Origin: a virus | Length of the DNA stretch: 54,555 bases | Strand: one strand, 5' to 3' | IMG/VR virus record: IMGVR_UViG_3300037153_000401 | Location: 1-54,555 of that record | Shown here: positions 7,315-15,537 of the stretch, piece after piece | Numbering within the stretch: position 1 is the stretch's first letter | Layout of the letters: each line of letters starts with the position of its first letter | Program-made: the position numbers and the translations under genes | The notes under the pieces: model-generated | What the model was told of the DNA's origin: nothing | What the model saw: the letters and a program-made list of their open reading frames with translations, nothing else | Databases searched by the model: none

Positions 7315-7548
7315 ATGACAGGACGACAGGAAATCGCGGAACATAATCCCGGAGGGGATATTTTAGTCCCGCCCAGTAAGTGGAACGCTAGCGCTGACGA
7401 GATCTATCAGGACGCCCTGTTTCAGATCCTGAATCCTCTCGTTCAAATCCCCGCTGAGTATTGCAAGCACTATCGCAAGCGCGTGATGTCGTTCCCGAGC
7501 GGCGCGGAATCTATCATGTGCATTCAGTGCGGAGTCAATATCAAATGA
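7315..7548 (+). CDS. small zinc-binding protein, 77 aa
   Basis: ATG 7315 lies 13 bases after the previous stop, near AAGAGG. The C-terminal half has EYCKHYRKRVMSF followed by MCIQCGVNIK, so C/H then C-x2-C, a likely zinc site close to the C-terminus. Part of the same run of small early proteins. No family recognised. Confidence 0.55.
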   Translation: MTGRQEIAEHNPGGDILVPPSKWNASADEIYQDALFQILNPLVQIPAEYCKHYRKRVMSFPSGAESIMCIQCGVNIK

Positions 7549-7661
7549 AACTCAAAGCCGCATTCAGGCTATTCGATAAATGGCTTACCCGCGGGGTCCG
7601 GCTGTCTGCCGCGATGGTTTGCCACGACGGTAAAAGGAGAATTGAGCGATGCAGGAAATAA
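7545..7661 (+). CDS. very small basic protein, 38 aa
   Basis: The ATG at 7545 overlaps the previous stop (ATGA) and the frame ends inside the next gene, the same coupling seen throughout this string. The product is basic and amphipathic (FDKWLTRGVRLSAA) with two Cys. Small size makes the call uncertain; the spacing is the main evidence. Confidence 0.4.
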   Translation: MKLKAAFRLFDKWLTRGVRLSAAMVCHDGKRRIERCRK

Positions 7662-8098
7662 AAGCGCCTGAAGCGCTGCCGAGGCGCATCTTTCTTGCCG
7701 GCAGCATCGAGATGGGGAAGGCCGAGAACTGGCAGGAGAGGGTTGTGCGCGACCTGTCGGACGTGCCGAATCTAACGATACTGAATCCGCGGCGCGACGA
7801 CTGGGACGCTTCATGGATTCAATCGATCGCCAACGCCCAATTCAGAGGGCAAGTCGAATGGGAGATCGTCGCGCAGGAGATGGCCGACAAGATTTTCATG
7901 TACTTCGCTCCGGACACCAAATCGCCGATCACGCTCCTGGAGCTAGGACTGTTCGCGCGGTCAGGCAAGTTGATCGTCTGCTGCCCCGATGGATTCTGGC
8001 GTAAAGGCAACGTCGAGGTCGTCTGTCATCATTTTGGCGTAAGGTATTTCGATGCGCTGGAAGCTGGGATTGCGCACTTAAGACGGTTCTTGCCGTAG
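7649..8098 (+). CDS. nucleoside 2-deoxyribosyltransferase-like protein
   Basis: A 149-residue protein with the family layout: FLAGSIEMG near the N-terminus (substrate loop), LNPRRDDWDASW, a central QVEWEIVAQEMAD helix, then SPITLLELGLFARSG holding the likely catalytic Glu, and CPDGFWRKGNVEVVC. Such proteins exchange bases on deoxynucleosides or act as nucleotide hydrolases; phage and bacterial relatives are often annotated DUF4406 or nucleoside 2-deoxyribosyltransferase-like. It suggests a role in nucleotide pools or modified bases, perhaps with the kinase upstream. The exact reaction is uncertain. Confidence 0.75.
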   Translation: MQEIKAPEALPRRIFLAGSIEMGKAENWQERVVRDLSDVPNLTILNPRRDDWDASWIQSIANAQFRGQVEWEIVAQEMADKIFMYFAPDTKSPITLLELGLFARSGKLIVCCPDGFWRKGNVEVVCHHFGVRYFDALEAGIAHLRRFLP

Positions 8099-8116
8099 CG
8101 ATATAACGGGAATTAT

Positions 8117-8971
8117 ATGAACCATTCGCAAGACGAAAACAAAGGATTTAGCGACGTGGATTTCTGGATCGCCGAATGGCTCAAGCCGACCGGCAAGCGC
8201 CGCAGCGAACACACCGCCCTCGCCTACCGGGCCGACGTGAAAGCGTTCCTGAAGCGCGCGGGAAAGCCATTCGACCAGGTCGAAGTCGCCGACCTGCAGG
8301 ACTACCAGTCTTACCTGGCCGACGAGTACGGCGCCGAGAAGACGCGCGCGCGGAAGATGGCCAGCGTCTGCAGTTTCTATCGCTTCTTGAACAATCGCGA
8401 GGTGACGGAGCTGAACCTGGCGCGGATTGAACGAACAAAGATAGATCGCTCAATCAATCACGATGAACTGCTCACGGTCGAACAGATCCGCGCCATCATC
8501 GCCGCTACGGCGGCTAATTCCCTGCACCACGCGCTACTCAAATTCCTCTACCTGACTGGCGTGCGGATCAGCGAGGCGCTAGGGCTTCGCTGGCGCGACC
8601 TACGCCAACTCGACGACGCCGGCGAGGCTCATATTCTCGGCAAGGGCGGAAAGAGACGTATGGTCTTTCTGCCAGCCGACCTATGGCGAGACCTGATGGC
8701 GCTGCGCGGCGCCGCTGATGATAAGGATCACCCCTTCCCTTTCTCGTCACAGAACGCTTGGAAGGTCGTAAAGAAGGCCGGCATCGCCGCTGGCGTCGCA
8801 GACGTTCACCCTCACCAGTTCAGGCACGCTTATGTGTCTCACCTGCTGGCAGAGAACGCGCCTCTGGCCGACGTGAGTGAGGCTGTAGGACACGCCAGCA
8901 TTGCAACCACAGGGCTCTACGCGCACCCGACGAAAGGGCGTGATTTGGCCTTAAAACTGAGCGCAGAATGA
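8117..8971 (+). CDS. tyrosine recombinase / integrase
   Basis: A 284-residue XerC/D-like protein. The N-terminal SAM-like core-binding domain covers residues about 10-105. The catalytic domain carries the full set: R150 (LTGVRISEAL), a beta-hairpin Lys near 176-179 (GKGGKR), H233-x2-R236-H237 (HPHQFRH), H259 (VGHAS) and nucleophile Y268 (LYAHP). It would cut and rejoin DNA through a 3'-phosphotyrosine, for prophage integration or dimer resolution. The gene closes the early plus-strand string, followed by the toxin-antitoxin pair. No excisionase was recognised. Confidence 0.9.
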   Translation: MNHSQDENKGFSDVDFWIAEWLKPTGKRRSEHTALAYRADVKAFLKRAGKPFDQVEVADLQDYQSYLADEYGAEKTRARKMASVCSFYRFLNNREVTELNLARIERTKIDRSINHDELLTVEQIRAIIAATAANSLHHALLKFLYLTGVRISEALGLRWRDLRQLDDAGEAHILGKGGKRRMVFLPADLWRDLMALRGAADDKDHPFPFSSQNAWKVVKKAGIAAGVADVHPHQFRHAYVSHLLAENAPLADVSEAVGHASIATTGLYAHPTKGRDLALKLSAE

Positions 8972-8988
8972 TGACTGACGCGCGTCTC

Positions 8989-9002
8989 TTTGCAAATTTT
9001 GC
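8989..9002. repeat. 14-bp direct repeat, left copy flanking higBA
   Basis: TTTGCAAATTTTGC lies 17 bases after the integrase stop. The same 14 bases recur at 9877-9890, just past the toxin-antitoxin terminator. The pair brackets the whole cassette and could mark its insertion, or be a recombinase core site. Confidence 0.55.
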
Positions 9003-9026
9003 GACCAGTGCTGCGCTTGACACCTA

Positions 9027-9043
9027 GTTCTCTATATGAGAAC
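9027..9043 (+). promoter_or_regulatory. toxin-antitoxin operator, 17-bp inverted repeat
   Basis: GTTCTC-TATAT-GAGAAC is a perfect 6-5-6 inverted repeat about 90 bases upstream of the toxin start, with a TTGACA box at 9017-9022 just before it. Such palindromes are bound by HigA-type antitoxins to repress their own promoter. No convincing -10 box at standard spacing was found. Confidence 0.6.
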
Positions 9044-9130
9044 CTAGCCGCGTCAGAATGATGATCGCGAAGTAAGGAAGTGGGGAATCATGACTCGCAT
9101 AATTTTTTTCAGACTGAAGGAGCCGGGGAA

Positions 9131-9433
9131 ATGCGGATTATTTCCTACCCTAAATTACGCGAATTTTACGAGAAGCATCCTGATAGCGAGACGGCCCTCG
9201 AAGGCTGGTATACGGCTGTCAAGAACGCCGATTGGAAGACGCCCGCCGACGTGCGTAAAACATTCAGGTCAGCGGACTTCTACAAGAATTGCACAGTATT
9301 CGACATCGGCGGCAATAAATATCGACTAATCGCGTGGGTCAACTATCGGACTCACGCCGTTTACATCAGAGCGATTCTGACCCATAACGACTATGACAAA
9401 GGCAAATGGAAAGCTGATTGCGGTTCCGGGTGA
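9131..9433 (+). CDS. higB: HigB-family toxin (mRNA interferase)
   Basis: A 100-residue protein with the HigB-family pattern: MRIISYPKLREF, GWYTAVKNADW, FDIGGNKYRLIAWVNY and the end segment VYIRAILTHNDYDKGKW. HigB toxins are RelE-like ribosome-dependent endoribonucleases that cut translated mRNA. The start at ATG 9131 follows GGGGAA; an upstream in-frame ATG (9080) is less likely. The order toxin first, antitoxin second is typical of higBA. It overlaps the antitoxin start by 41 bases. It could stabilise the prophage or act in exclusion of other phages. Confidence 0.85.
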   Translation: MRIISYPKLREFYEKHPDSETALEGWYTAVKNADWKTPADVRKTFRSADFYKNCTVFDIGGNKYRLIAWVNYRTHAVYIRAILTHNDYDKGKWKADCGSG

Positions 9434-9821
9434 TCCGAAGAAATACGGCTCCCTGCTCGCCCAAACGCTTCCGGCCGTCATCCAGACCGAGGAGCAGAAT
9501 GAACAGTACCTGGCGATCGTCGAGAAACTGATGCGCAAGGGCGAGGAGAATCTGTCGCCTGAAGAAAATACGCTGCTCGACCTGCTCGTGCATCTGATCG
9601 AAGATTTCGAGAAGAGATACTATAAACCACGTAAGGCCACGCCGCTTGAAGTGCTACACGAGTTGATGGCCGCGAACGACCTCAAACAGTCCGACCTGGT
9701 CCCGATCTTCGGCTCCAAGGGGATCACTTCGGAAGTAGTCAACGGCAAGCGCGGAATCAGTAAGGCGAACGCGAAAGCGCTGGGCGAACTCTTCAGTATC
9801 TCGCCCGCCGCCTTTATCTAG
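9393..9821 (+). CDS. higA: HigA-family antitoxin with helix-turn-helix
   Basis: A 142-residue partner of the toxin. Residues 1-75 form a helical N-terminal domain rich in Glu (EEQNEQYLAIVEKLM). Residues 85-140 hold a Cro/C1-type helix-turn-helix (LKQSDLVPIFGSKGITSEVVNGKRGISKANAKALGELF in overview, with core DLVPIFGSKGITSEV). It should neutralise the toxin and bind the palindrome at 9027-9043. ATG 9393 lies inside the toxin gene, giving translational coupling. Confidence 0.85.
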   Translation: MTKANGKLIAVPGDPKKYGSLLAQTLPAVIQTEEQNEQYLAIVEKLMRKGEENLSPEENTLLDLLVHLIEDFEKRYYKPRKATPLEVLHELMAANDLKQSDLVPIFGSKGITSEVVNGKRGISKANAKALGELFSISPAAFI

Positions 9822-9839
9822 GAGCGCCACAAACAAAAA

Positions 9840-9879
9840 GGCCGGCCAGGGCTTAATTCCCTAGCCGGCCTTCCCTTTT
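9840..9879. terminator. bidirectional terminator between convergent operons
   Basis: GGCCGGC (9840-9846) pairs with GCCGGCC (9864-9870); after a single C/A mismatch, AGGG and CCCT add four more pairs around a CTTAATT loop. The right side is followed by TTCCCTTTT and the left side is preceded by AAAAA, so it can stop both the higBA transcript and the late minus-strand transcript. Confidence 0.85.
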
Positions 9880-9890
9880 GCAAATTTTGC
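9877..9890. repeat. 14-bp direct repeat, right copy flanking higBA
   Basis: TTTGCAAATTTTGC, the second copy of the repeat at 8989-9002, in the same orientation and 888 bases away, between the terminator and the end of the late operon. Confidence 0.55.
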
Positions 9891-9896
9891 AATCCC

Positions 9897-12800
9897 CTAC
9901 TGCAACGCCGCCGCAGCCGCCTTCCGCCTCTCCTTCCGCTCCGATTCCCGCACGCTCTCCAGGATACGAGCCGGATTGAACAGGTAGAGAGCTGGACGTT
10001 TCTCGCCGCTCTGCTTCGAGATTTGTTCATTGAGGTATTTCAATGCGGCTTTCCGCACTTCCGGCAGCGCTGCTTTGTAGCCCTCCGATCTGACCAATTC
10101 CAGTCCGTACTTCGTATTCCACTCGTTCGCGAGTGATCGCCGCGCCGCAAACTGCGCAGGCGTCTCCTCGCCCTTCTTTAGTGACTTCGGCCCCTGGTAG
10201 GTGAAGATGTCCTTAAGTTGTTGGGTTATAGGCTTCGGCGCAGCCTGCGCAGGTTCCTCACCGCGTTTCGGTTCGAGAACCGATCTTGTCATTCCGGCGG
10301 CTTTCTGTTCAGCGCGCAGCTCGGGCGGCGTCTCAATGAAGTCCGGCTTCGCGCGGTCGGGATAGGTATTTATGCGTGCGCCGAGAGCCGACAGCGATGT
10401 CTTTGCCGCGCCAGTCTTGCCTTCCTCGCGATACGCGTCGGTCAGATCCTTGAGCAGCATCGGGACCGGCGCCATTTCCCATACTTTTTCCGCCGTAGAC
10501 ATTTCCTTGAAGGATTTGCCTTCAAATGTCCGTCCGCGCCCAAACGCCAAGACGTCCGAGAGAAGGGGCGATGCTTTGCCTTCCGCAAACTTTTGGGCCA
10601 CGCTGAGGGCGTCCTTGCCCGGTAAATTCCCCTCACCTCTGGCGCTGTTGTAGGCGGCCGCAATCAATCGTGCCACAAATTGCACTTGCGACTTCTTGCC
10701 GAACGTCAGATCGAGTCGCGTGTTGCCAGCGCGCGCCTGCATAAAGTCATCGTCCAGCGGATTGAATCCGACCTTGACGCCCGCCGCGTTCAGGAGCGCC
10801 GCCGTGCCGACCATTGCGCCGAGCGTCGTCAGCGAATCTTTCAGCGCCAGTTTGCGCGCCGCGGGCTCCATCCGCGCATATCTCACCGGATCGAGCAATT
10901 GGAAATTAGCGACCAGGTTGCGCGGCGCGAAAATGGTGGCGCCCATCAGGTCAGACGCTTGTTCAACCATGCCGCCCTTGCGCAACTGCCCGCGACCGGA
11001 AGCGATATTGATGAACGCGGCCGCGTCCTTATAGGCTTTGGGATTGTTCTCCCAGGTGATGCCGGCCTTATCCAGCGACTTGACATAGCTTTCCCACACG
11101 GACATACGTAGCGTATCGAGATAGGTCCGATAGCCTCGTTCGAGCTGCCGGAAGCCCGGTTTTTCAGCGAGAAAACCGCGATAAGCCTCTTCCCCGCCCG
11201 CCTTGTTGCCCTTCAGCCGCTCGCCCGTCGCGAAATATACACCGGACTTCTCGGCGAGCTTGCGTAGCGGATGGAATGCGATTTCGGTGTCGATGGCGTC
11301 GCTCTGCGATTGAGACAGAGAGCGAAACATCTTCGACATTGAGCCAGGTACTTTGGACGGATGCGACGCGCTGAGCCAGAAGCCTTGAGCGCCAGGGGCG
11401 CCAAAGTCGAACGAGGTCATCAACGTCCGCATTTCGTTGCCGAGGCCTTTGGCGTACTTGCCGATCGTAGACCCAAGCCCCTCGGTTTCAATATCAGCTT
11501 TCGTCGGGTTGGCCTTAGGCGCGCCGCGCTTGCTGAAGAGCCCCTGAAGCGCGCCGAAGCCGGAGCCCATCACGTGGCCCTTGCCTTCCCGGAACGTCGC
11601 CGCGATGTAGTGATTGCCTTTGTCATCTTGAACCAAATCGCCGCGATCGGCCTCGGATAATGACTGCGGATAATCGTGGCGGTGTAAGGCGATCCGCCCT
11701 TCATCCCTGAGCTTGACCATCGCCGCGTCGAAGTCGGCCTTGCTCATGTTTGGAAACTCCGCGCGCAATCGGCTGATTGATACCGGTGCGCCACCACGCG
11801 CTGATGGTTTTATTTTCAGCATGCCTCGCACGAGCTCGGCCGGCGTCGCCGCCTTGCCCCTCAGCTCAGGCATCGCCTCCGCCGGGATAGCATAACTGGC
11901 GCGCGGGCCCGCTTTGGCCGCTACGGTTTTTCCCGCAAGCGGTGATCGCGGCGCGTTCGGCGCTGTCAATTCGGGCATCGCGCCGGCGGGGATAGCGCCG
12001 GTTGATTTTACGAAGGCGGCCTGTCTATTTCCGCCACCTCTGGCCCTTGGATTCTGGATCGTCCGATCGTTACCTTCGGCGTCAATCACGCGCAGCTTAC
12101 CCCGTGGGACGCCTTTCTGGTTGGCGCTCTCAGTCACCAGGCCCAACGTGCTGTGCTGAATCTGACGACCTTCCGGTGGCGCTTCCGCCGCCTTCGCTGC
12201 GCGCCCCGGTGTTCGCGGCGCAATCCGATTGGCCGGCTCAATGCCAATCTGCTGCTGAAGTCTTCGCCGTTCTTTCTGCTGATCAATCGCGACCTTCAGG
12301 TCGAAGTTGTTCGCTTCGACCTGCGCCGGCGTGAGCTTCGATCGGCCGCGAATAGCCTGATTCTTGATCTCTTGAAGCCCGCGAATCTCATCCACGAGCT
12401 CCTCGTCGCTGAGCCGCTCGAAATGACCCTGCCGAGCATCCTCGCGGGAAACGTGGCTCTCGGCAACCTTCGGGCCGCCTGGGACTTGAACTTCCTGCGT
12501 CACCTTCCGCCCCGGCGCCAGTGTTTCCGGCATCGGTCCCGTCCGGGGCTCGAGTGCGGCGCGCCTGGCCGATCGCTCCTCCGGAGGCGGAGCTATCTGC
12601 TCCGGACGTCCGCCAGGCGGCGGGGCGAGTTCCTTTGGAGCACGCTCATTGTCATAGTCGCGGATCGCGGCCTGCAGTTCGTTGTATTCGTCTCTCAAGT
12701 CTCCGGTGAAATTGCCGCGGCGGTCATAGGCGAGCCTGCCGAGCGCATCACGCCTCGCCCTGAGCGAATCAATATTCGCGTCAGTCGCCTTGGAGACTTG

Positions 12801-15533
12801 AAGGCGTTCGGTCGGGGGACGGCGCGCGCCTGGCGTCTCGATCGGCTGGCCTTCGAGCGGCTTCGATACGCCGCGCGGCAGTTCAGCGCCAGCGCCTTCG
12901 ATGATCCGGTTCGTCGGCTCCTGCGCGAGAGTCTCCGCCACTGCGGCCTGCGCGGTTCGCCGTTGTTCCACCGTCTGCCGTACCGGCGATTGCGACGCCT
13001 GAGGCTGCCCGGGTAATGTCCGTGTCGTCGCATTCTCGGCGGCGATCCGTTCTCTGATCGCAGGCATTTGATCTGTCGGCTGCGCTGGCCCCTGCACCGG
13101 CGGCATTTCGGCGGTTTCCGGCGCATTTGGGAAACCGGTCAGGCTTTCCGTTGGCAGCATTTGCGTGCTGGCCGGTGGTAAGAGTTTGCGCGGCGACACG
13201 TATCCGAACGGCTCTGGATTCAGCTCCTGTGACGACGGCTGCGCCAGGATTGCGCCACGCAAACGTCCAGTTAGATCCGTAGTCGGCGCTGGTAATTTGG
13301 ACGCAGCCGACGCCTGTAATTGTTTTATGATCTGATCGGCGCGCGACCTGCCGACGCCGAGGCGATTTTGCAGATAGGTGGAGGCGTAACGGTCGTTGAT
13401 ATCCATTCCGCCACGGCTCAGCGTCTGCTGAGCGCGAGTAAACAACGGATCTGACGTTGGCGTTACCCTAGACGCTGTGGGTTGAGGCTGGGGCGGTAGC
13501 GACTCCGCCCCAGGTTGTACGGTCGATAGTTCTGGCTGAGCGGTCGGTTGAGACTGTGGGCGCAGCGCCTGCTCGATCATCGGACGCAGCATCGTTTCGT
13601 TCACACGGCGGCCATCAATCCGATCCGGAGCCAGGACAAGAACGGTCTCTACCGCGCCGTCAGGCTGCTCAATGTCGAACGGTATCTGTCGCTGACCTTT
13701 TTCACGCGGCGGGATTTGCTCGCCCTGTCGGAGGATCTTTACACCCGGTGGTAATGTGGATATTTCCGCTTGCGGCGCGGCCTCCGGAGGCGCGGCTTGC
13801 TCAACCGGCGCCTGCGAGGCCTGGCGCGCCGCGGCTCTTTCGGCCTGGAAGTTGGCGCGGGCCTCGGCCAGTTGCGCGGCTTTCGTTCCCGGATCCACGT
13901 TCGAGCGGTTGATGGTATCTACCGTCTGCGTGTAACGATCGATCGCCTGACGAATACCGACGTCCTTCGCTCCCGGAGCCTGGGCCGGGGCTTTAGGGAC
14001 GCCCAAATCAACACCGCTCGCTGCCCCAGCGCGAGAGATTCTCGGCGCCATCGCCATTTGCAGTCCGGCGCCTGTCATAGCCTGCTCGGCCACGTCTTCG
14101 GCGGTAATCGGCCGTCCGAGAGCAGCCGAGGTGGCCGCATATTGGCCTGCGTTCAAGCCCGCGCCGGTGGCTCCTTCAACGGCCAACTGCGCGGCTTTCT
14201 GCGCGGGTGTCGAGGCGAAGCGGGCGGACGCGCGGCCGGCCAGAGGTGATAACGCCTTACCGGCGGCCATCGCAACCGGCGCCGCGATAGTCGAAGCCAG
14301 AGCGCCCGCCGGATCGTGTTCGACGTCGGATTCGAGAGCGGTGAGAGCCGTCACGCCCGCGGGTCCGGTAAGCGCGGCCGCGGGCGCGAGCGTCAGCGCC
14401 TGTCCGGCGCCCGCCGCGGTTCCTCGAACGACCCTGCTTCGCATCCGATTGGCGATCGCTTCTTCCCTCGCCAGCTGCCTGGCCGCCTCTTCCCCTCTCG
14501 CCTGCTCGGCCTCGACCTGTTCGCCCTGCCCGACCGCGCGCATCAGCGGATCGGTAATTCTGTGGACACCGCGGTTGATGCCCGCGCCCGCCTCCGCGGC
14601 GCCGCTGAGTATTTCCTGTCCGAGCTGCCGGTAAAGCGGCTGCGAGTAATACTCTGCGCGCTGTCGCTCCTCTTCGGCGGACGGCGCCGTGGCCGCGGCT
14701 TGAGACGCCGGAGCGAATCCGGTCCCGGCCTTTGGCTTCACATATGGCCAGCCGCCTTCGCCCACGCCTACTTCCATCAGATCGCCGAAGCGATTCTTGA
14801 TATAGGCGGCAACCTGGTTCGCTCTCTGGAGATCCCCTTGGCGCTTGAGATCCTCGAACGCCTTGATCTGGCCAGTAAGTACACTCTGTCTTTGCCTGCG
14901 CGCGACCTCGGCATCGGACGCTTTCGTTTCCTGTGGCGTGAGCGGTTTAGGCGTCGGCGGGAAGGGATTGCCCGGCGTGCCGGCGGGCGATGGAGTGGAT
15001 GTCGGTTTCGCGGCTTGTTGCCCGCTCAAATCGAAGCGCATCCCATCGGATGGCGCAGTCCCTGGCGCTTGGGGTGAAGTGGCTGGCTGAGAGTCGTTGT
15101 ATGCCTTCCAGCGTTTTGCAACGGTTGTGACGTAAGCCGAAGGATTCGAGAGACCGTCTTTTGATTTTGCGCTCAGTGCGCCGTCCGACTTTACGGCGTC
15201 CGGCCCACCATAATAATACCCGGCAGCCGCAAGCCAGCGCTGATTATCGTCCTTCAGGTTTGAATACCGCTCGTATCCTTCGCGTAAATTCTTCGCCGCG
15301 CCGGCGATCTGGTGAAAAGGATCGTTCCGATCGAGGCCGTAACCACTCGCGGTAGCCTGTGTGAGTTGAAATTCTCCACGCACACCGGTCGGGGAGACGG
15401 CGTTCACATCGCCGCCCGATTCCTGCCCCCTAATGCTCTCCCACAAGCCCTTCGGAATGCCATAGCGCTCACGGGCCTGCTCGCGAAACTCGTCGAGGGT
15501 TAGTTCGGTTTTCGGTTGTGGGTCTTGTGGCAT
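9897..15533 (-). CDS. giant ejection protein with lytic transglycosylase domain
   Basis: At 1,878 residues this is the longest gene. Residues about 20-150 are an SLT-type lytic transglycosylase: RGQESGGDVNAVSPTG with catalytic E38, GEFQLTQATASGYG and a YYYGGPDAV end. A Pro/Gln/Ala-rich stretch of about 900 residues follows, then a winged-helix-like segment (ISRLRAEFPNMSKADFD), helical domains, and a final section resembling large polyvalent phage proteins. T7 gp16-like internal virion proteins combine such a domain with a long body injected into the cell to cross peptidoglycan and periplasm. It is the last gene of the late transcript, ending beside the terminator. Confidence 0.85.
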   Translation of the reverse strand: MPQDPQPKTELTLDEFREQARERYGIPKGLWESIRGQESGGDVNAVSPTGVRGEFQLTQATASGYGLDRNDPFHQIAGAAKNLREGYERYSNLKDDNQRWLAAAGYYYGGPDAVKSDGALSAKSKDGLSNPSAYVTTVAKRWKAYNDSQPATSPQAPGTAPSDGMRFDLSGQQAAKPTSTPSPAGTPGNPFPPTPKPLTPQETKASDAEVARRQRQSVLTGQIKAFEDLKRQGDLQRANQVAAYIKNRFGDLMEVGVGEGGWPYVKPKAGTGFAPASQAAATAPSAEEERQRAEYYSQPLYRQLGQEILSGAAEAGAGINRGVHRITDPLMRAVGQGEQVEAEQARGEEAARQLAREEAIANRMRSRVVRGTAAGAGQALTLAPAAALTGPAGVTALTALESDVEHDPAGALASTIAAPVAMAAGKALSPLAGRASARFASTPAQKAAQLAVEGATGAGLNAGQYAATSAALGRPITAEDVAEQAMTGAGLQMAMAPRISRAGAASGVDLGVPKAPAQAPGAKDVGIRQAIDRYTQTVDTINRSNVDPGTKAAQLAEARANFQAERAAARQASQAPVEQAAPPEAAPQAEISTLPPGVKILRQGEQIPPREKGQRQIPFDIEQPDGAVETVLVLAPDRIDGRRVNETMLRPMIEQALRPQSQPTAQPELSTVQPGAESLPPQPQPTASRVTPTSDPLFTRAQQTLSRGGMDINDRYASTYLQNRLGVGRSRADQIIKQLQASAASKLPAPTTDLTGRLRGAILAQPSSQELNPEPFGYVSPRKLLPPASTQMLPTESLTGFPNAPETAEMPPVQGPAQPTDQMPAIRERIAAENATTRTLPGQPQASQSPVRQTVEQRRTAQAAVAETLAQEPTNRIIEGAGAELPRGVSKPLEGQPIETPGARRPPTERLQVSKATDANIDSLRARRDALGRLAYDRRGNFTGDLRDEYNELQAAIRDYDNERAPKELAPPPGGRPEQIAPPPEERSARRAALEPRTGPMPETLAPGRKVTQEVQVPGGPKVAESHVSREDARQGHFERLSDEELVDEIRGLQEIKNQAIRGRSKLTPAQVEANNFDLKVAIDQQKERRRLQQQIGIEPANRIAPRTPGRAAKAAEAPPEGRQIQHSTLGLVTESANQKGVPRGKLRVIDAEGNDRTIQNPRARGGGNRQAAFVKSTGAIPAGAMPELTAPNAPRSPLAGKTVAAKAGPRASYAIPAEAMPELRGKAATPAELVRGMLKIKPSARGGAPVSISRLRAEFPNMSKADFDAAMVKLRDEGRIALHRHDYPQSLSEADRGDLVQDDKGNHYIAATFREGKGHVMGSGFGALQGLFSKRGAPKANPTKADIETEGLGSTIGKYAKGLGNEMRTLMTSFDFGAPGAQGFWLSASHPSKVPGSMSKMFRSLSQSQSDAIDTEIAFHPLRKLAEKSGVYFATGERLKGNKAGGEEAYRGFLAEKPGFRQLERGYRTYLDTLRMSVWESYVKSLDKAGITWENNPKAYKDAAAFINIASGRGQLRKGGMVEQASDLMGATIFAPRNLVANFQLLDPVRYARMEPAARKLALKDSLTTLGAMVGTAALLNAAGVKVGFNPLDDDFMQARAGNTRLDLTFGKKSQVQFVARLIAAAYNSARGEGNLPGKDALSVAQKFAEGKASPLLSDVLAFGRGRTFEGKSFKEMSTAEKVWEMAPVPMLLKDLTDAYREEGKTGAAKTSLSALGARINTYPDRAKPDFIETPPELRAEQKAAGMTRSVLEPKRGEEPAQAAPKPITQQLKDIFTYQGPKSLKKGEETPAQFAARRSLANEWNTKYGLELVRSEGYKAALPEVRKAALKYLNEQISKQSGEKRPALYLFNPARILESVRESERKERRKAAAAALQ

Positions 15534-15537
15534 AAGG

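Noticed and set aside
9897-15533. Plus-strand frames of 60-290 codons within the ejection gene
   Set aside because: High-GC shadow frames without ribosome sites or motifs.
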